From Ruminococcus sp. (GTDB taxonomy: Bacteria > Bacillota > Clostridia > Oscillospirales > Ruminococcaceae), in contig JAAVHK010000133.1 of assembly GCA_014799765.1 (NCBI GenBank), forward strand, positions 1 through 11,565: 11,565 nucleotides of DNA, in the 5' to 3' direction. Below are positions 1 through 7,044 of this stretch, one piece after another. Both the position numbers and the translations under genes were made by a program. Positions within the stretch are counted from its first letter, which is position 1. Every line of letters starts with the position of its first letter. The notes below the pieces were generated by a model. It searched no databases. It was not told the DNA's origin and saw only the letters and a program-made list of their open reading frames with translations.

Positions 1-461
1 CAATAGGCGGATTCAGAGTATTACCGGATTATGATTTGCAGTCAGTACCGGAAGACTATGAAGCATTGATTTTAATCGGCGGTATGACATGGAGAAGTGA
101 GGATACACAGCCAATAAAGAAACTTGTAGAGGATTGTTATAAAAAAGGAAAGATATTAGGTGGTATCTGTGATGCACCTGCATTTTTAGGTACAGCCGGA
201 GTATTAAACGAAGTAATGCATACAAGTAATGACATAAACGACCTTAAACAGTGGGCAGGTACAGCATATACCGGAGAGGAAAAATATATATATCATCAGG
301 CGGTAAGAGACAGGAATGTTATAACCGCAAACGGTACAGCACCATTAGAATTTGCAAAAGAGATTTTACTTGCTTTGGAAGTCGCCAGTGAGGATAAAAT
401 ATCGGAATGGTATAATTTCCATAAATCAGGATTATATACAGCACCTATGCCGAAAATGTAA
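1..461 (+). CDS. DJ-1/PfpI-family (type 1 glutamine amidotransferase-like) protein, 3' part
   Basis: The reading frame is open from base 3, so the gene begins left of the window; 152 C-terminal residues are visible. They begin IGGFRVLPDYDLQSV and continue with the conserved ILIGGMTW strand and the nucleophile elbow GGICDAPAFLG, whose Cys is the expected catalytic residue of the DJ-1/PfpI fold. The later NGTAPLEFA segment is also typical of the amidotransferase-like branch. Family members usually have about 190-200 residues, so roughly 40-50 are missing. The reaction cannot be assigned: the family includes deglycase/chaperone, protease-like and amidase members, and many small ones are uncharacterised. 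An internal TTG at 36 could be mistaken for a start, but the upstream codons match the family. The next gene begins 3 nt after the stop. Confidence 0.85.
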   Translation, partial: IGGFRVLPDYDLQSVPEDYEALILIGGMTWRSEDTQPIKKLVEDCYKKGKILGGICDAPAFLGTAGVLNEVMHTSNDINDLKQWAGTAYTGEEKYIYHQAVRDRNVITANGTAPLEFAKEILLALEVASEDKISEWYNFHKSGLYTAPMPKM

Positions 462-464
462 TAT

Positions 465-773
465 ATGAAGTTAATTGATTACGGAGGTTCGGAACTGTAC
501 AGGGGAACGGTTTTCAGGTTTAAATGTGAATATCCGTTTTGTGAGGAATACGTTGACTTTATGATTTGTGAATATCCGTCAGTCAGTGAAAATAACAGTC
601 CGTTTGCCTTGTATTGTATATCCGGATATTGTGCAGGACATATTGAGTATATTTTTCCGGCAGAAGCAAAGTCTGAAAATTCAGGAAGCATAAACAAAAA
701 ATGGATTATAAAAAACTGGAATGAAAAAATATACAATGGTTGCAATGTTGAAGAAATCGAACTGATTATATAA
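465..773 (+). CDS. Imm45-like immunity protein (tentative)
   Basis: This 102-residue protein begins MKLIDYGGSELYRGTVFRF, followed by a YVDFMICEYP segment, a GYCAGHIEYIFPAEA segment, and a WIIKNWNEKIYNGCNVEEIELI tail. From memory this order matches the Imm45 family, small cytosolic proteins proposed to neutralise polymorphic toxins delivered by neighbouring cells; no search was run. There is no signal peptide or membrane segment, as expected for a cytosolic immunity protein. The start lies 3 nt after the preceding stop and has no Shine-Dalgarno sequence before it, which suggests translational coupling. No cognate toxin is visible in the window. The alternative is a conserved hypothetical protein of other function. 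Confidence 0.6.
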   Translation: MKLIDYGGSELYRGTVFRFKCEYPFCEEYVDFMICEYPSVSENNSPFALYCISGYCAGHIEYIFPAEAKSENSGSINKKWIIKNWNEKIYNGCNVEEIELII

Positions 774-797
774 ATTCCGCAAGATGAGGTTTTTGAT

Positions 798-1286
798 ATG
801 AAAATACTTGAAGTTATAGGCGATTTTTTGTGTTTTATATTCCGTATTGTAGGAATACTTATTCTGATACTTGTAATTTTATTTATGAGTATATCTGCTA
901 AGAATACAATCATATATAAGAAATACGACGAAACAGGCATTATGAAAAACGGAAATTTATGTATATCTCATATGGCAAGCAGTCCGGGATTTGGAGACAA
1001 ATACTATAACTCCGACGACAGTGTTTTGCAGGAAGTTGAGGATTTTCATGTGTATGAAGGTGTCAAGCTGGGTATTGGTAATGCTGATGGTGATGTTTTC
1101 GGAAAAGTATATGAACCGATAAATTCCGGAAAGTCCGATATATATGTAGGATATTCAATATGGGGCGGTGAGCCTATGAACTATTTTGAAGTGTATCACG
1201 TTGAAGTTGACGAAAAACTGAATATAACCTATAATATGGAAAATATCGACAAAGAAACTTTTGAGAATGTTTTTACCGGTGATTGA
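798..1286 (+). CDS. Hypothetical protein with one N-terminal transmembrane helix
   Basis: The 162-residue product has one strongly hydrophobic helix at about residues 8-32 (ICE-free run rich in Ile, Leu, Val, Phe), followed by a Lys-rich KNTIIYKKYD segment and a soluble domain of about 120 residues rich in Tyr, Gly and Asp. The charge balance across the helix does not decide the orientation clearly; the lysines after the helix could favour a cytoplasmic domain. A GATGAGG ribosome binding site at 783-789 lies 8 nt before the ATG. The gene is AT-rich like its neighbours and lies between an Imm45-like gene and another small unknown gene, so a membrane-anchored immunity or stress role is possible. 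I do not recognise the family. Confidence 0.75.
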   Translation: MKILEVIGDFLCFIFRIVGILILILVILFMSISAKNTIIYKKYDETGIMKNGNLCISHMASSPGFGDKYYNSDDSVLQEVEDFHVYEGVKLGIGNADGDVFGKVYEPINSGKSDIYVGYSIWGGEPMNYFEVYHVEVDEKLNITYNMENIDKETFENVFTGD

Positions 1287-1288
1287 TT

Positions 1289-1708
1289 ATGGAATATTAT
1301 GACATTGTTTTCAAGGGTATATCTTCCGGAAATGTAAATTATTTTATAAAGGAAATTCTTAATATAAAACAGGATAATATAATCAGTTCGCATTGCTGGT
1401 CTGAAGATTCGGGTGACTATGAATTTTCTGACGATATGAAATTAAACGAATACTTTTCCGGAAATAATACAGCAAGTATCTTTACAGAAACGATAACTTT
1501 AAACTGTACTTATAATAAAGTAGTATGTATTATAACATCTGATATTGAAAATATTGATATTGAATGTAATATATCTGAAAATGATTTTGATATATCGGAT
1601 ATTATAAAATTAAAAGAATGGCTTGAAAATCTATGCAGTGAAAAAATAATTTCATATGCTGAAATAAGTTCAAGTGCTGAAAATAAACCATTATTTAAAA
1701 CAGAGTAA
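1289..1708 (+). CDS. Small acidic hypothetical protein without arginine
   Basis: The product has 139 residues from the ATG at 1289. An in-frame TTG at 1283 overlaps the upstream TGA and would add two residues; ATG is preferred, with GGTGA at 1279-1283 as a weak ribosome binding site. By my count it has 26 Asp/Glu against 10 Lys, and no Arg at all. There is no signal peptide or membrane segment. The C-terminal half contains a predicted helix around DIIKLKEWLENLCSEK. Codons are very AT-rich compared with the arginine genes behind it. Small acidic cytosolic proteins next to an Imm45-like gene are often immunity proteins, but that is inference; I do not recognise the family. Confidence 0.7.
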   Translation: MEYYDIVFKGISSGNVNYFIKEILNIKQDNIISSHCWSEDSGDYEFSDDMKLNEYFSGNNTASIFTETITLNCTYNKVVCIITSDIENIDIECNISENDFDISDIIKLKEWLENLCSEKIISYAEISSSAENKPLFKTE

Positions 1709-1717
1709 ATAAATTAT

Positions 1718-1724
1718 AAAGGAG
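1718..1724 (+). promoter_or_regulatory. Ribosome binding site of argH
   Basis: AAAGGAG lies 9 nt before the argH ATG in the 25-nt gap after the acidic hypothetical gene. It fixes the start at 1734. No convincing promoter is visible in the gap, so an argH promoter would have to lie inside the preceding gene or further upstream. Confidence 0.85.
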
Positions 1725-1733
1725 ATAAAAATT

Positions 1734-3113
1734 ATGGCTGATATGATGTGGGCAGGAAGATTTTCCAAGAAGATTGACGATACAGTAAATGCATTCAATT
1801 CGTCGATAGCTTTCGACGGCAGAATGTACCGTCACGACATACAAGGGAGTATCGCACACGCTACAATGTTAGGCGACTGCGGAATTATCACGAAAGAGGA
1901 CAGTTTACAGATTATCGACGGATTAAAGGGTATACTTGCGGATATAGATTCCTCAAAACTTCCGCTTGACCCGTCTGCTGAAGATATTCATATGTTCATT
2001 GAGGCGGAACTCACAAAACGTCTCGGTGACGTAGGAAAAAGACTTCATACCTCACGTTCACGTAATGACCAAGTAGCTGTTGACATAAGACTTTATCTGC
2101 GTGACGAAATTCAGGAGATATACGCACTTGTAAAAAAACTTGTCGAAACTCTCATAGATATGGCGGAAAATCATAAGGAAACAATAATGTCAGGATATAC
2201 GCACTTACAGAGAGCTCAGCCTATAACATTCGGACATCATTTAATGGCGTATGTATTTATGTTTCTTCGGGATTTAGACCGCCTGAAAGATGTATCAAAA
2301 AGAATGAATTACTGTCCGTTAGGTAGTGGGGCATTAGCAGGTACAACATACCGTACAAACAGAAAGCAGACAGCGGAATTACTCGGATTTACCGCCCCTA
2401 TGCCGAACAGTCTTGACGGTGTTTCAGACCGTGATTTCTGTGTAGAATTAAACTGTGCATTGTCGCTTATAATGACACATCTTTCAAGATTTTCGGAAGA
2501 AATAATAATGTGGTGTTCGTGGGAATTTAAGTTCATAGAATTAGATGACGCTTTTGCAACCGGTTCTTCGATAATGCCACAGAAAAAGAATCCGGATATT
2601 ACGGAGCTTATCAGGGGAAAGACCGGACGTGTCAACGGAGATTTAGTTACACTGTTGTCTATGCTGAAAGGCTTACCGCTTGCATATAATAAGGATATGC
2701 AGGAAGATAAGGAAGCTATTTTCGACGCAGTAGACAATGTCAAACTTTGTGTGAAGACATTTATTCCTATGATTTCGACAATGAAAGTTCTTAAAGAAAA
2801 TATGCGTAACGCCGCCGCAAGAGGATTCATAAACGCAACAGATTGTGCGGATTACCTTGTAAAAAAGGGAATGCCGTTCAGGGACGCTTATAAGATAACC
2901 GGTACGCTTGTAGCACAGTGTATAGAAAAAAACCTTACACTTGAAACACTTCCGCTTGAGGATTACAAGGCAATGACGGAACTTTTCGACAATGATGTAT
3001 ACGACGCTATAAATCTTGAAACTTGTGTCCGTGAAAGAAAATCGGAGGGTGCACCGTCACCGGAGTCTGTAACGGAACAGATTTCCATAGCACGAAAAGC
3101 ACTTGAATTATGA
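1734..3113 (+). CDS. argH: Argininosuccinate lyase
   Basis: ArgH cleaves argininosuccinate to arginine and fumarate, the last step of arginine synthesis, in the cytosol as a homotetramer. The 459-residue length is normal for the fumarase/aspartase superfamily. The N-terminus MWAGRFSKK is typical. HTSRSRND (105-112) is the substrate-binding loop. YTHLQRAQP (155-163) carries the catalytic-site His157. The superfamily signature GSSIMPQKKNPD (277-288) carries the catalytic serine. All are intact, so the enzyme should be active. The stop overlaps the start of the next small gene (ATGA), which implies translational coupling. Its partner argG is not in the window, although argGH pairs are common. 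Confidence 0.98.
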   Translation: MADMMWAGRFSKKIDDTVNAFNSSIAFDGRMYRHDIQGSIAHATMLGDCGIITKEDSLQIIDGLKGILADIDSSKLPLDPSAEDIHMFIEAELTKRLGDVGKRLHTSRSRNDQVAVDIRLYLRDEIQEIYALVKKLVETLIDMAENHKETIMSGYTHLQRAQPITFGHHLMAYVFMFLRDLDRLKDVSKRMNYCPLGSGALAGTTYRTNRKQTAELLGFTAPMPNSLDGVSDRDFCVELNCALSLIMTHLSRFSEEIIMWCSWEFKFIELDDAFATGSSIMPQKKNPDITELIRGKTGRVNGDLVTLLSMLKGLPLAYNKDMQEDKEAIFDAVDNVKLCVKTFIPMISTMKVLKENMRNAAARGFINATDCADYLVKKGMPFRDAYKITGTLVAQCIEKNLTLETLPLEDYKAMTELFDNDVYDAINLETCVRERKSEGAPSPESVTEQISIARKALEL

Positions 3114-3364
3114 AGAAAAAAGATATAGTATTTATAATGGGACTTTCGCTGTTAATGGGCATGATATGGATTATCGGAGAAATAGTAATGGGTATGTGGA
3201 TAGCCGTCAATACAAAAGGGCATATATTCTGGTTTGTACTGATAGTGATTCTTACACTTGTTATAAGCGTATGGCATTCACTTCTTGAAGATGAATCCGA
3301 TTTGGAAGACCCTAAACGTGCGAAGTATCAGCGAAAAACCAACAGAAAAAAACGGAGGAAATAA
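3110..3364 (+). CDS. Small two-helix membrane protein in the arg operon
   Basis: The 84-residue product has two hydrophobic segments at about residues 6-32 and 38-57, a short connecting turn (NTKGH), an acidic stretch EDESDLED (60-67), and a strongly basic tail (69-84) with 11 Lys/Arg. Both termini are probably cytoplasmic. The start shares an ATGA overlap with the argH stop. The argC ribosome binding site GGAGG (3354-3358) sits inside its last codons, and argC begins 2 nt after its stop. The coding sequence is therefore wedged tightly between two arginine genes, which supports it being real. I know no arginine-pathway member of this kind. Possibilities are a small regulator or anchor of a transporter or enzyme, or a passenger gene. 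Confidence 0.75.
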   Translation: MKKKDIVFIMGLSLLMGMIWIIGEIVMGMWIAVNTKGHIFWFVLIVILTLVISVWHSLLEDESDLEDPKRAKYQRKTNRKKRRK

Positions 3365-3366
3365 AA

Positions 3367-4314
3367 ATGTCTGTAAAGATTTATATAGACGGTCAGGAGG
3401 GTACAACCGGTCTGAAAATTATGGAGCGTTTCGCAAACAGAAATGATGTTGAAATACTCCGAATCAGCGAAGAAAAACGTAAAGACCCTGTAGAAAGAGC
3501 AAAATTTATAAATATGTCTGATTATACGTTTCTGTGTTTACCGGACGTGGCTTCCCGAGAGGCTGTATCTTTCGTGAATAATGACCACGTAAGAATAATT
3601 GACGCTTCAACCGCACACCGTACTAATCCGGCGTGGGCGTACGGATTTCCGGAATTGTCACCTGCTCACCGTGAGAAGATAAGAAATTCAAACCGTGTAG
3701 CCGTACCTGGTTGTTATGCGAGTGGTTTTGCGTCGATAGTATATCCGCTTGTGAGTAATGGAATAATTCCGGCAGATTTTCCTGTATTTGCCTATGCGAC
3801 ATCAGGTTACAGCGGAGCAGGTAAGAAAGCCATAGCGGTATACGAGAGTAACGAAAAGCCCGAAGAGTTCGACAGTCCCCGACAGTATGCACTTTCGCAG
3901 GAGCATAAACATTTACCGGAAATGCAAGCGGTATCAGGTCTGAAATATAAACCCATGTTCAATCCGATAATATGCGATTATTATAGCGGAATGGTAGTAA
4001 GCGTACCGATACAGACCCGACAGCTTGAAAAAAATGTCACTGCCGAAAAAATTCACGAAATGTATTCAAGACATTACGAAAATGCCAATCTTGTTGAGGT
4101 TATGCCCCTTATGTCAGCGGAAGAGCAAAAGGCGTTTTTCCTTGCCTCAAATACTCTGAGCGGACAGAATAAATTACAGGTTTTTGTATTCGGAAACGAT
4201 GAACAGATTTTATTGTGTTCACGTCTTGACAATCTCGGCAAGGGTGCAAGCGGAGCAGGTGTGCAGTGTCTTAATATAATGATGGGCATTGACGAAACAA
4301 CAGGACTTGTATAA
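3367..4314 (+). CDS. argC: N-acetyl-gamma-glutamyl-phosphate reductase, short type
   Basis: ArgC uses NADPH to reduce N-acetylglutamyl phosphate to N-acetylglutamate semialdehyde, the third step of ornithine synthesis. The 315-residue product matches the short class (TIGR01851-like) rather than the usual 340-350-residue class. It opens IYIDGQEGTTGLKI, keeps DASTAHRTNPAWAYGFPEL (about 79-97), and has the catalytic cysteine Cys116 in VAVPGCYASGF. A Gly-rich YSGAGKK loop and a His-containing HKHLPEM stretch follow, both normal for the family. The ATG at 3367 has GGAGG 8 nt upstream, inside the previous gene. It is followed by a GNAT gene after 22 nt. Confidence 0.96.
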   Translation: MSVKIYIDGQEGTTGLKIMERFANRNDVEILRISEEKRKDPVERAKFINMSDYTFLCLPDVASREAVSFVNNDHVRIIDASTAHRTNPAWAYGFPELSPAHREKIRNSNRVAVPGCYASGFASIVYPLVSNGIIPADFPVFAYATSGYSGAGKKAIAVYESNEKPEEFDSPRQYALSQEHKHLPEMQAVSGLKYKPMFNPIICDYYSGMVVSVPIQTRQLEKNVTAEKIHEMYSRHYENANLVEVMPLMSAEEQKAFFLASNTLSGQNKLQVFVFGNDEQILLCSRLDNLGKGASGAGVQCLNIMMGIDETTGLV

Positions 4315-4336
4315 GTTTCAGACGGAGGTATTAACA

Positions 4337-4777
4337 ATGAATATACGCACAATGAATATTGCAGATTATGACAGCGTTTATGCTCTTTGGATGTCTTGCA
4401 GAAATATGGGTTTCAATAATGTTGATGACTCTCATGAGGGAATAAAGCGTTTTCTTGAACGCAATCCGTCAACTTGTTTTGTCGCAGAACAAAACGGTGA
4501 AATTGCAGGCGTAATTATCAGCGGAAATGACGGTCGCAGAGGTTATATATATCATATGTCCGTTGCTGAAAAATACAGGCGATGCGGAATAGGAACAAAG
4601 CTTGTGGATACTTGTCTTTCAGCTTTGAAAAACGAGGGAATAAGCAAAGTTGCATTGCTGGTTTTCAGGTATAACGAAGTCGGAAATGCTTTCTGGGAGA
4701 AGCAAGGCTTTACTTTAAGAGACGATATTTCTTATCGGAATAAAGCTCTTTGTGAGTTGGTGCGTATAGATACTTAA
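4337..4777 (+). CDS. GNAT N-acetyltransferase, YpeA/RimI-like
   Basis: The 146-residue product is a single GNAT domain. MNIRTMNIADYDSVYALW is a typical first strand and helix. VAEKYRRCGIGTKLV (76-90) is motif A, with the RRCGIG pyrophosphate loop that binds acetyl-CoA. NEVGNAFWEKQGF (113-125) is the motif B region. The overall pattern resembles E. coli YpeA. The chosen start has CGGAGG 8 nt upstream; an in-frame upstream codon at 4289 lies inside argC and lacks support. The acceptor is unknown. Placement between argC and argJ makes glutamate (an N-acetylglutamate synthase role) or another pathway amine a reasonable guess, but protein N-terminal acetylation is equally possible from sequence alone. 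Confidence 0.9.
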   Translation: MNIRTMNIADYDSVYALWMSCRNMGFNNVDDSHEGIKRFLERNPSTCFVAEQNGEIAGVIISGNDGRRGYIYHMSVAEKYRRCGIGTKLVDTCLSALKNEGISKVALLVFRYNEVGNAFWEKQGFTLRDDISYRNKALCELVRIDT

Positions 4778-4778
4778 T

Positions 4779-4785
4779 AAAGGAG
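4779..4785 (+). promoter_or_regulatory. Ribosome binding site of argJ
   Basis: AAAGGAG lies 9 nt before the ATG at 4795 in the 17-nt gap after the GNAT gene, and so sets the start of argJ. Confidence 0.85.
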
Positions 4786-4794
4786 ATGTAAAGA

Positions 4795-6087
4795 ATGAAT
4801 TTAAAGGAAGTTAAGGGAGTAACATTCATTGACGGTGGTGTATGTGCGTCGAAAGGATTTAAAGCTAACGGCATACAATGCGGACTTGCACATAAACCGC
4901 TTACCGATACGGAGACAAATTCCGCCGTATCAAATAATGCACTTCCGACGAAGAAGAAAAATGACCTCGCCCTGATAGTAGCCGATAATTTATGTACAGC
5001 TTCGGCGGTATATACTACCAATAAAGTAAAAGGTGCACCGATTATCGTCACAAAGGAGCATATAAAAGACGGCAGGGCAAGAGCGGTTATAGTAAATTCG
5101 GTAAATGCCAATACCTGTAATGCCGACGGTATAGAAAAAGCACGTAAAATGTGTAGCCTTGTATCTGCCGAAACCGGTATAAAAGAGGAAGATATAATAG
5201 TAGCCTCTACCGGAGTAATCGGACAGATTTTACCGATTGAACCCATTGCAGACGGTATGAAAGAACTTGTTTCCGGCTTGACTTACGACGGAAACGCAAG
5301 AGCCGTTGAAGCAATAATGACTACCGATACACAGGTTAAGGAAGTAGCTGTACAGTTTGAGATTTCCGGAAAAACTTGTACAATGGGTGGTATGCTGAAA
5401 GGTAGCGGAATGATACATCCTGATATGGCTACAACACTCACGTTTATAACTACAGATACAGATATTTCAGCGGAACTTCTACAGCGTGCATTGAGTGACG
5501 TTGTAAAGGTTACACTTAATCGGGTAAGCGTTGACGGCGATACATCTACAAATGATATGGTCTGCGTACTTGCAAACGGTACAGCCGGAAATAATCAGAT
5601 AAAAACCGATAGTGAGGACTATGAAAAATTCGTGAATGCATTGTACGCCGTAATGATGAATCTTGCAAGGAAAATGGCTCGTGACGGTGAGGGTGCCACT
5701 AAACTTATTGAGTGTATCTGTCATGGTGCTGATACCGAAAAAACAGCGGAAACTGTTGCGAAGTCCGTTATAACATCAAGTCTTTTTAAGACTGCAATGT
5801 TCGGAGAAGATGCCAACTGGGGACGTATTCTGTGTGCCGTCGGATATGCGGACGCCGATTTTGATATAAATAAGGTATGTGTTTCGATAGGTTCAGCAAA
5901 TGGAAGTATCGAAGTTTGCAGAAACGGTGCAGGCGTTGAATTTTCTGAAGAAAAAGCTAAGGAAATTCTTTCGGAAGAGGAAATATTGATAGATATCTCC
6001 ATAGGCGACGGAGCAGGTAAAGCTATTGCATGGGGTTGTGACCTCACATACGATTACGTAAAAATAAATGGTGACTATCGTTCTTAA
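4795..6087 (+). CDS. argJ: Glutamate N-acetyltransferase / ornithine acetyltransferase
   Basis: ArgJ transfers the acetyl group from N-acetylornithine to glutamate, closing the acetyl cycle; bifunctional members also use acetyl-CoA. The 430-residue precursor is expected to cut itself into alpha and beta chains between Ala212 and Thr213 in KGSGMIHPDMATTLTF; Thr213 is then the N-terminal nucleophile. The oxyanion-hole region STGVIGQ (138-144) is intact. The C-terminus CDLTYDYVKINGDYRS is canonical. Compared with a usual length of about 400-410, there is a likely insertion at about residues 32-55 between the GFKANGIQCGL strand and DLALIVAD; this sequence is hydrophilic and low in conservation. 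Whether it is mono- or bifunctional cannot be read from sequence. Confidence 0.97.
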   Translation: MNLKEVKGVTFIDGGVCASKGFKANGIQCGLAHKPLTDTETNSAVSNNALPTKKKNDLALIVADNLCTASAVYTTNKVKGAPIIVTKEHIKDGRARAVIVNSVNANTCNADGIEKARKMCSLVSAETGIKEEDIIVASTGVIGQILPIEPIADGMKELVSGLTYDGNARAVEAIMTTDTQVKEVAVQFEISGKTCTMGGMLKGSGMIHPDMATTLTFITTDTDISAELLQRALSDVVKVTLNRVSVDGDTSTNDMVCVLANGTAGNNQIKTDSEDYEKFVNALYAVMMNLARKMARDGEGATKLIECICHGADTEKTAETVAKSVITSSLFKTAMFGEDANWGRILCAVGYADADFDINKVCVSIGSANGSIEVCRNGAGVEFSEEKAKEILSEEEILIDISIGDGAGKAIAWGCDLTYDYVKINGDYRS

Positions 6088-6099
6088 AGAGGTGCGGAA

Positions 6100-6966
6100 A
6101 TGGAAAAGATTTCAAATAACGATAAGGCACAGGTACTTATAAATGCCTTGCCATATATCCAGAAGTATAACAATAAAATTCTCGTGATAAAGTACGGCGG
6201 AAACGCTATGACTAACAAGGAACTCAAAGACGCAGTTATGACGGATATAGTATTACTTTCACTGGTAGGCGTGAAAGTAGTTCTCGTACATGGTGGCGGT
6301 CCTGAAATAAACGATATGTTAAAGAAACTCGGTATAGAAAGCCGTTTCGTAAATGGTCTGCGTTATACAGACGATTCAACAATTGACGTCGTAAAAATGG
6401 TACTTGCCGGAAAAGTCAATAAGGAGCTTGTACAGTTACTTTCGCAACATAAGGGAAATGCCGTCGGCTTATGCGGAATAGACGGCGGTATGATTACCGC
6501 AGAACGTGAAACTACTGAAGACGGTCAGGACTTAGGCTGGGTAGGACGTGTAACAAACATAAATACAAAACCTATTCTCGATGCTCTTGCTAACGGAAAT
6601 ATACCGGTAATAGCAACAGTCGCAACTGACGAATACGGCAATACTTACAATATCAATGCCGATACCGCCGCCGCAAGAATAGCTGCTGAATTAGGTGCGG
6701 AAAACCTCATATTAATGACCGATATAGCCGGATTGTTACGTGATAAAGATGACCCGTCAACACTCATTCCGGAAGTAAATGTCAGTGAAGTACCGTTCTT
6801 AAAGAGACGTGGTATTATTTCCGGCGGAATGATTCCTAAAATTGACTGTTGTGTAGAAGCTGTAAGGCGTGGCGTAAAGAAGACTGTCATTATTGATGGC
6901 AGAGTACCGCACTCTATACTGATTGAAATACTCTCCAATGAGGGTATAGGCACACAATTTGTATAA
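6100..6966 (+). CDS. argB: Acetylglutamate kinase
   Basis: ArgB phosphorylates N-acetylglutamate with ATP, the usual control point of the acetyl-cycle pathway. The 288-residue product shows the amino acid kinase fold: KYGGNAM (31-37) with the phosphate-contacting lysine, VLVHGGGPEIN (61-71), NINADTAAARIAAELGA (184-200), LMTDIAGLL (205-213) and GGMIPKID (242-249). Before the first strand there is an extra helix, NDKAQVLINALPYIQKY. In characterised enzymes this N-helix goes with hexamers that are inhibited by arginine, so feedback inhibition is a likely inference. AGAGG at 6088-6092 supports the start. A 144-nt gap follows, the only large gap inside the cluster. Confidence 0.97.
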   Translation: MEKISNNDKAQVLINALPYIQKYNNKILVIKYGGNAMTNKELKDAVMTDIVLLSLVGVKVVLVHGGGPEINDMLKKLGIESRFVNGLRYTDDSTIDVVKMVLAGKVNKELVQLLSQHKGNAVGLCGIDGGMITAERETTEDGQDLGWVGRVTNINTKPILDALANGNIPVIATVATDEYGNTYNINADTAAARIAAELGAENLILMTDIAGLLRDKDDPSTLIPEVNVSEVPFLKRRGIISGGMIPKIDCCVEAVRRGVKKTVIIDGRVPHSILIEILSNEGIGTQFV

Positions 6967-6989
6967 TCAAATAACAGATAAACAGAAAA

Positions 6990-7006
6990 TTTACTTATTT
7001 AGTAAA
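6990..7006. repeat. Perfect 6-bp inverted repeat after argB
   Basis: TTTACT (6990-6995) and AGTAAA (7001-7006) are perfect complements around a 5-nt loop. The stem is short and AT-only apart from one G-C pair, and no T-tract follows, so it is not a convincing terminator. It may be a weak RNA hairpin or chance in AT-rich sequence. Confidence 0.35.
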
Positions 7007-7014
7007 TATGGATA

Positions 7015-7044
7015 TTGATTTTAAAGTACGGATAGAGTTATAAT
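7015..7044 (+). promoter_or_regulatory. Candidate sigma-A promoter upstream of argD
   Basis: TTGATT (7015-7020) and TATAAT (7039-7044) are separated by 18 bp. The -10 matches consensus fully and the -35 has four of six positions. Transcription would begin around 7051, giving an untranslated leader of about 60 nt before argD. This would let argD, the following hypothetical gene, argF and the dockerin gene be transcribed independently of argH-argB. Confidence 0.55.

Noticed and set aside
479..940. Long open frame on the - strand
   Set aside because: It lies opposite the Imm45-like gene and the start of the membrane-protein gene, has no ribosome binding site of note, and its low-complexity hydrophobic, Ser/Ile-rich product looks like a complement of AT-rich coding sequence.
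2309..2830. 173-codon open frame on the - strand
   Set aside because: It is fully inside argH, whose motifs are intact on the + strand; this is a mirror of its codon bias.
3103..3288. 61-codon + frame overlapping the small membrane protein
   Set aside because: It is out of frame with the membrane protein, which has the ATGA coupling, hydrophobic segments and the linked argC start; this one has no coherent features.
4289..4336. 16-codon N-terminal extension of the GNAT protein
   Set aside because: It would begin inside argC without a ribosome binding site, while the ATG at 4337 has CGGAGG upstream and gives a canonical GNAT N-terminus.
4710..5246. 178-codon open frame on the - strand
   Set aside because: It overlaps the end of the GNAT gene and the start of argJ in reverse; the composition is that of an antisense shadow.
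6990..7006. Terminator after argB
   Set aside because: The 6-bp AT-rich stem has no T-tract after it, so I list it only as a repeat.
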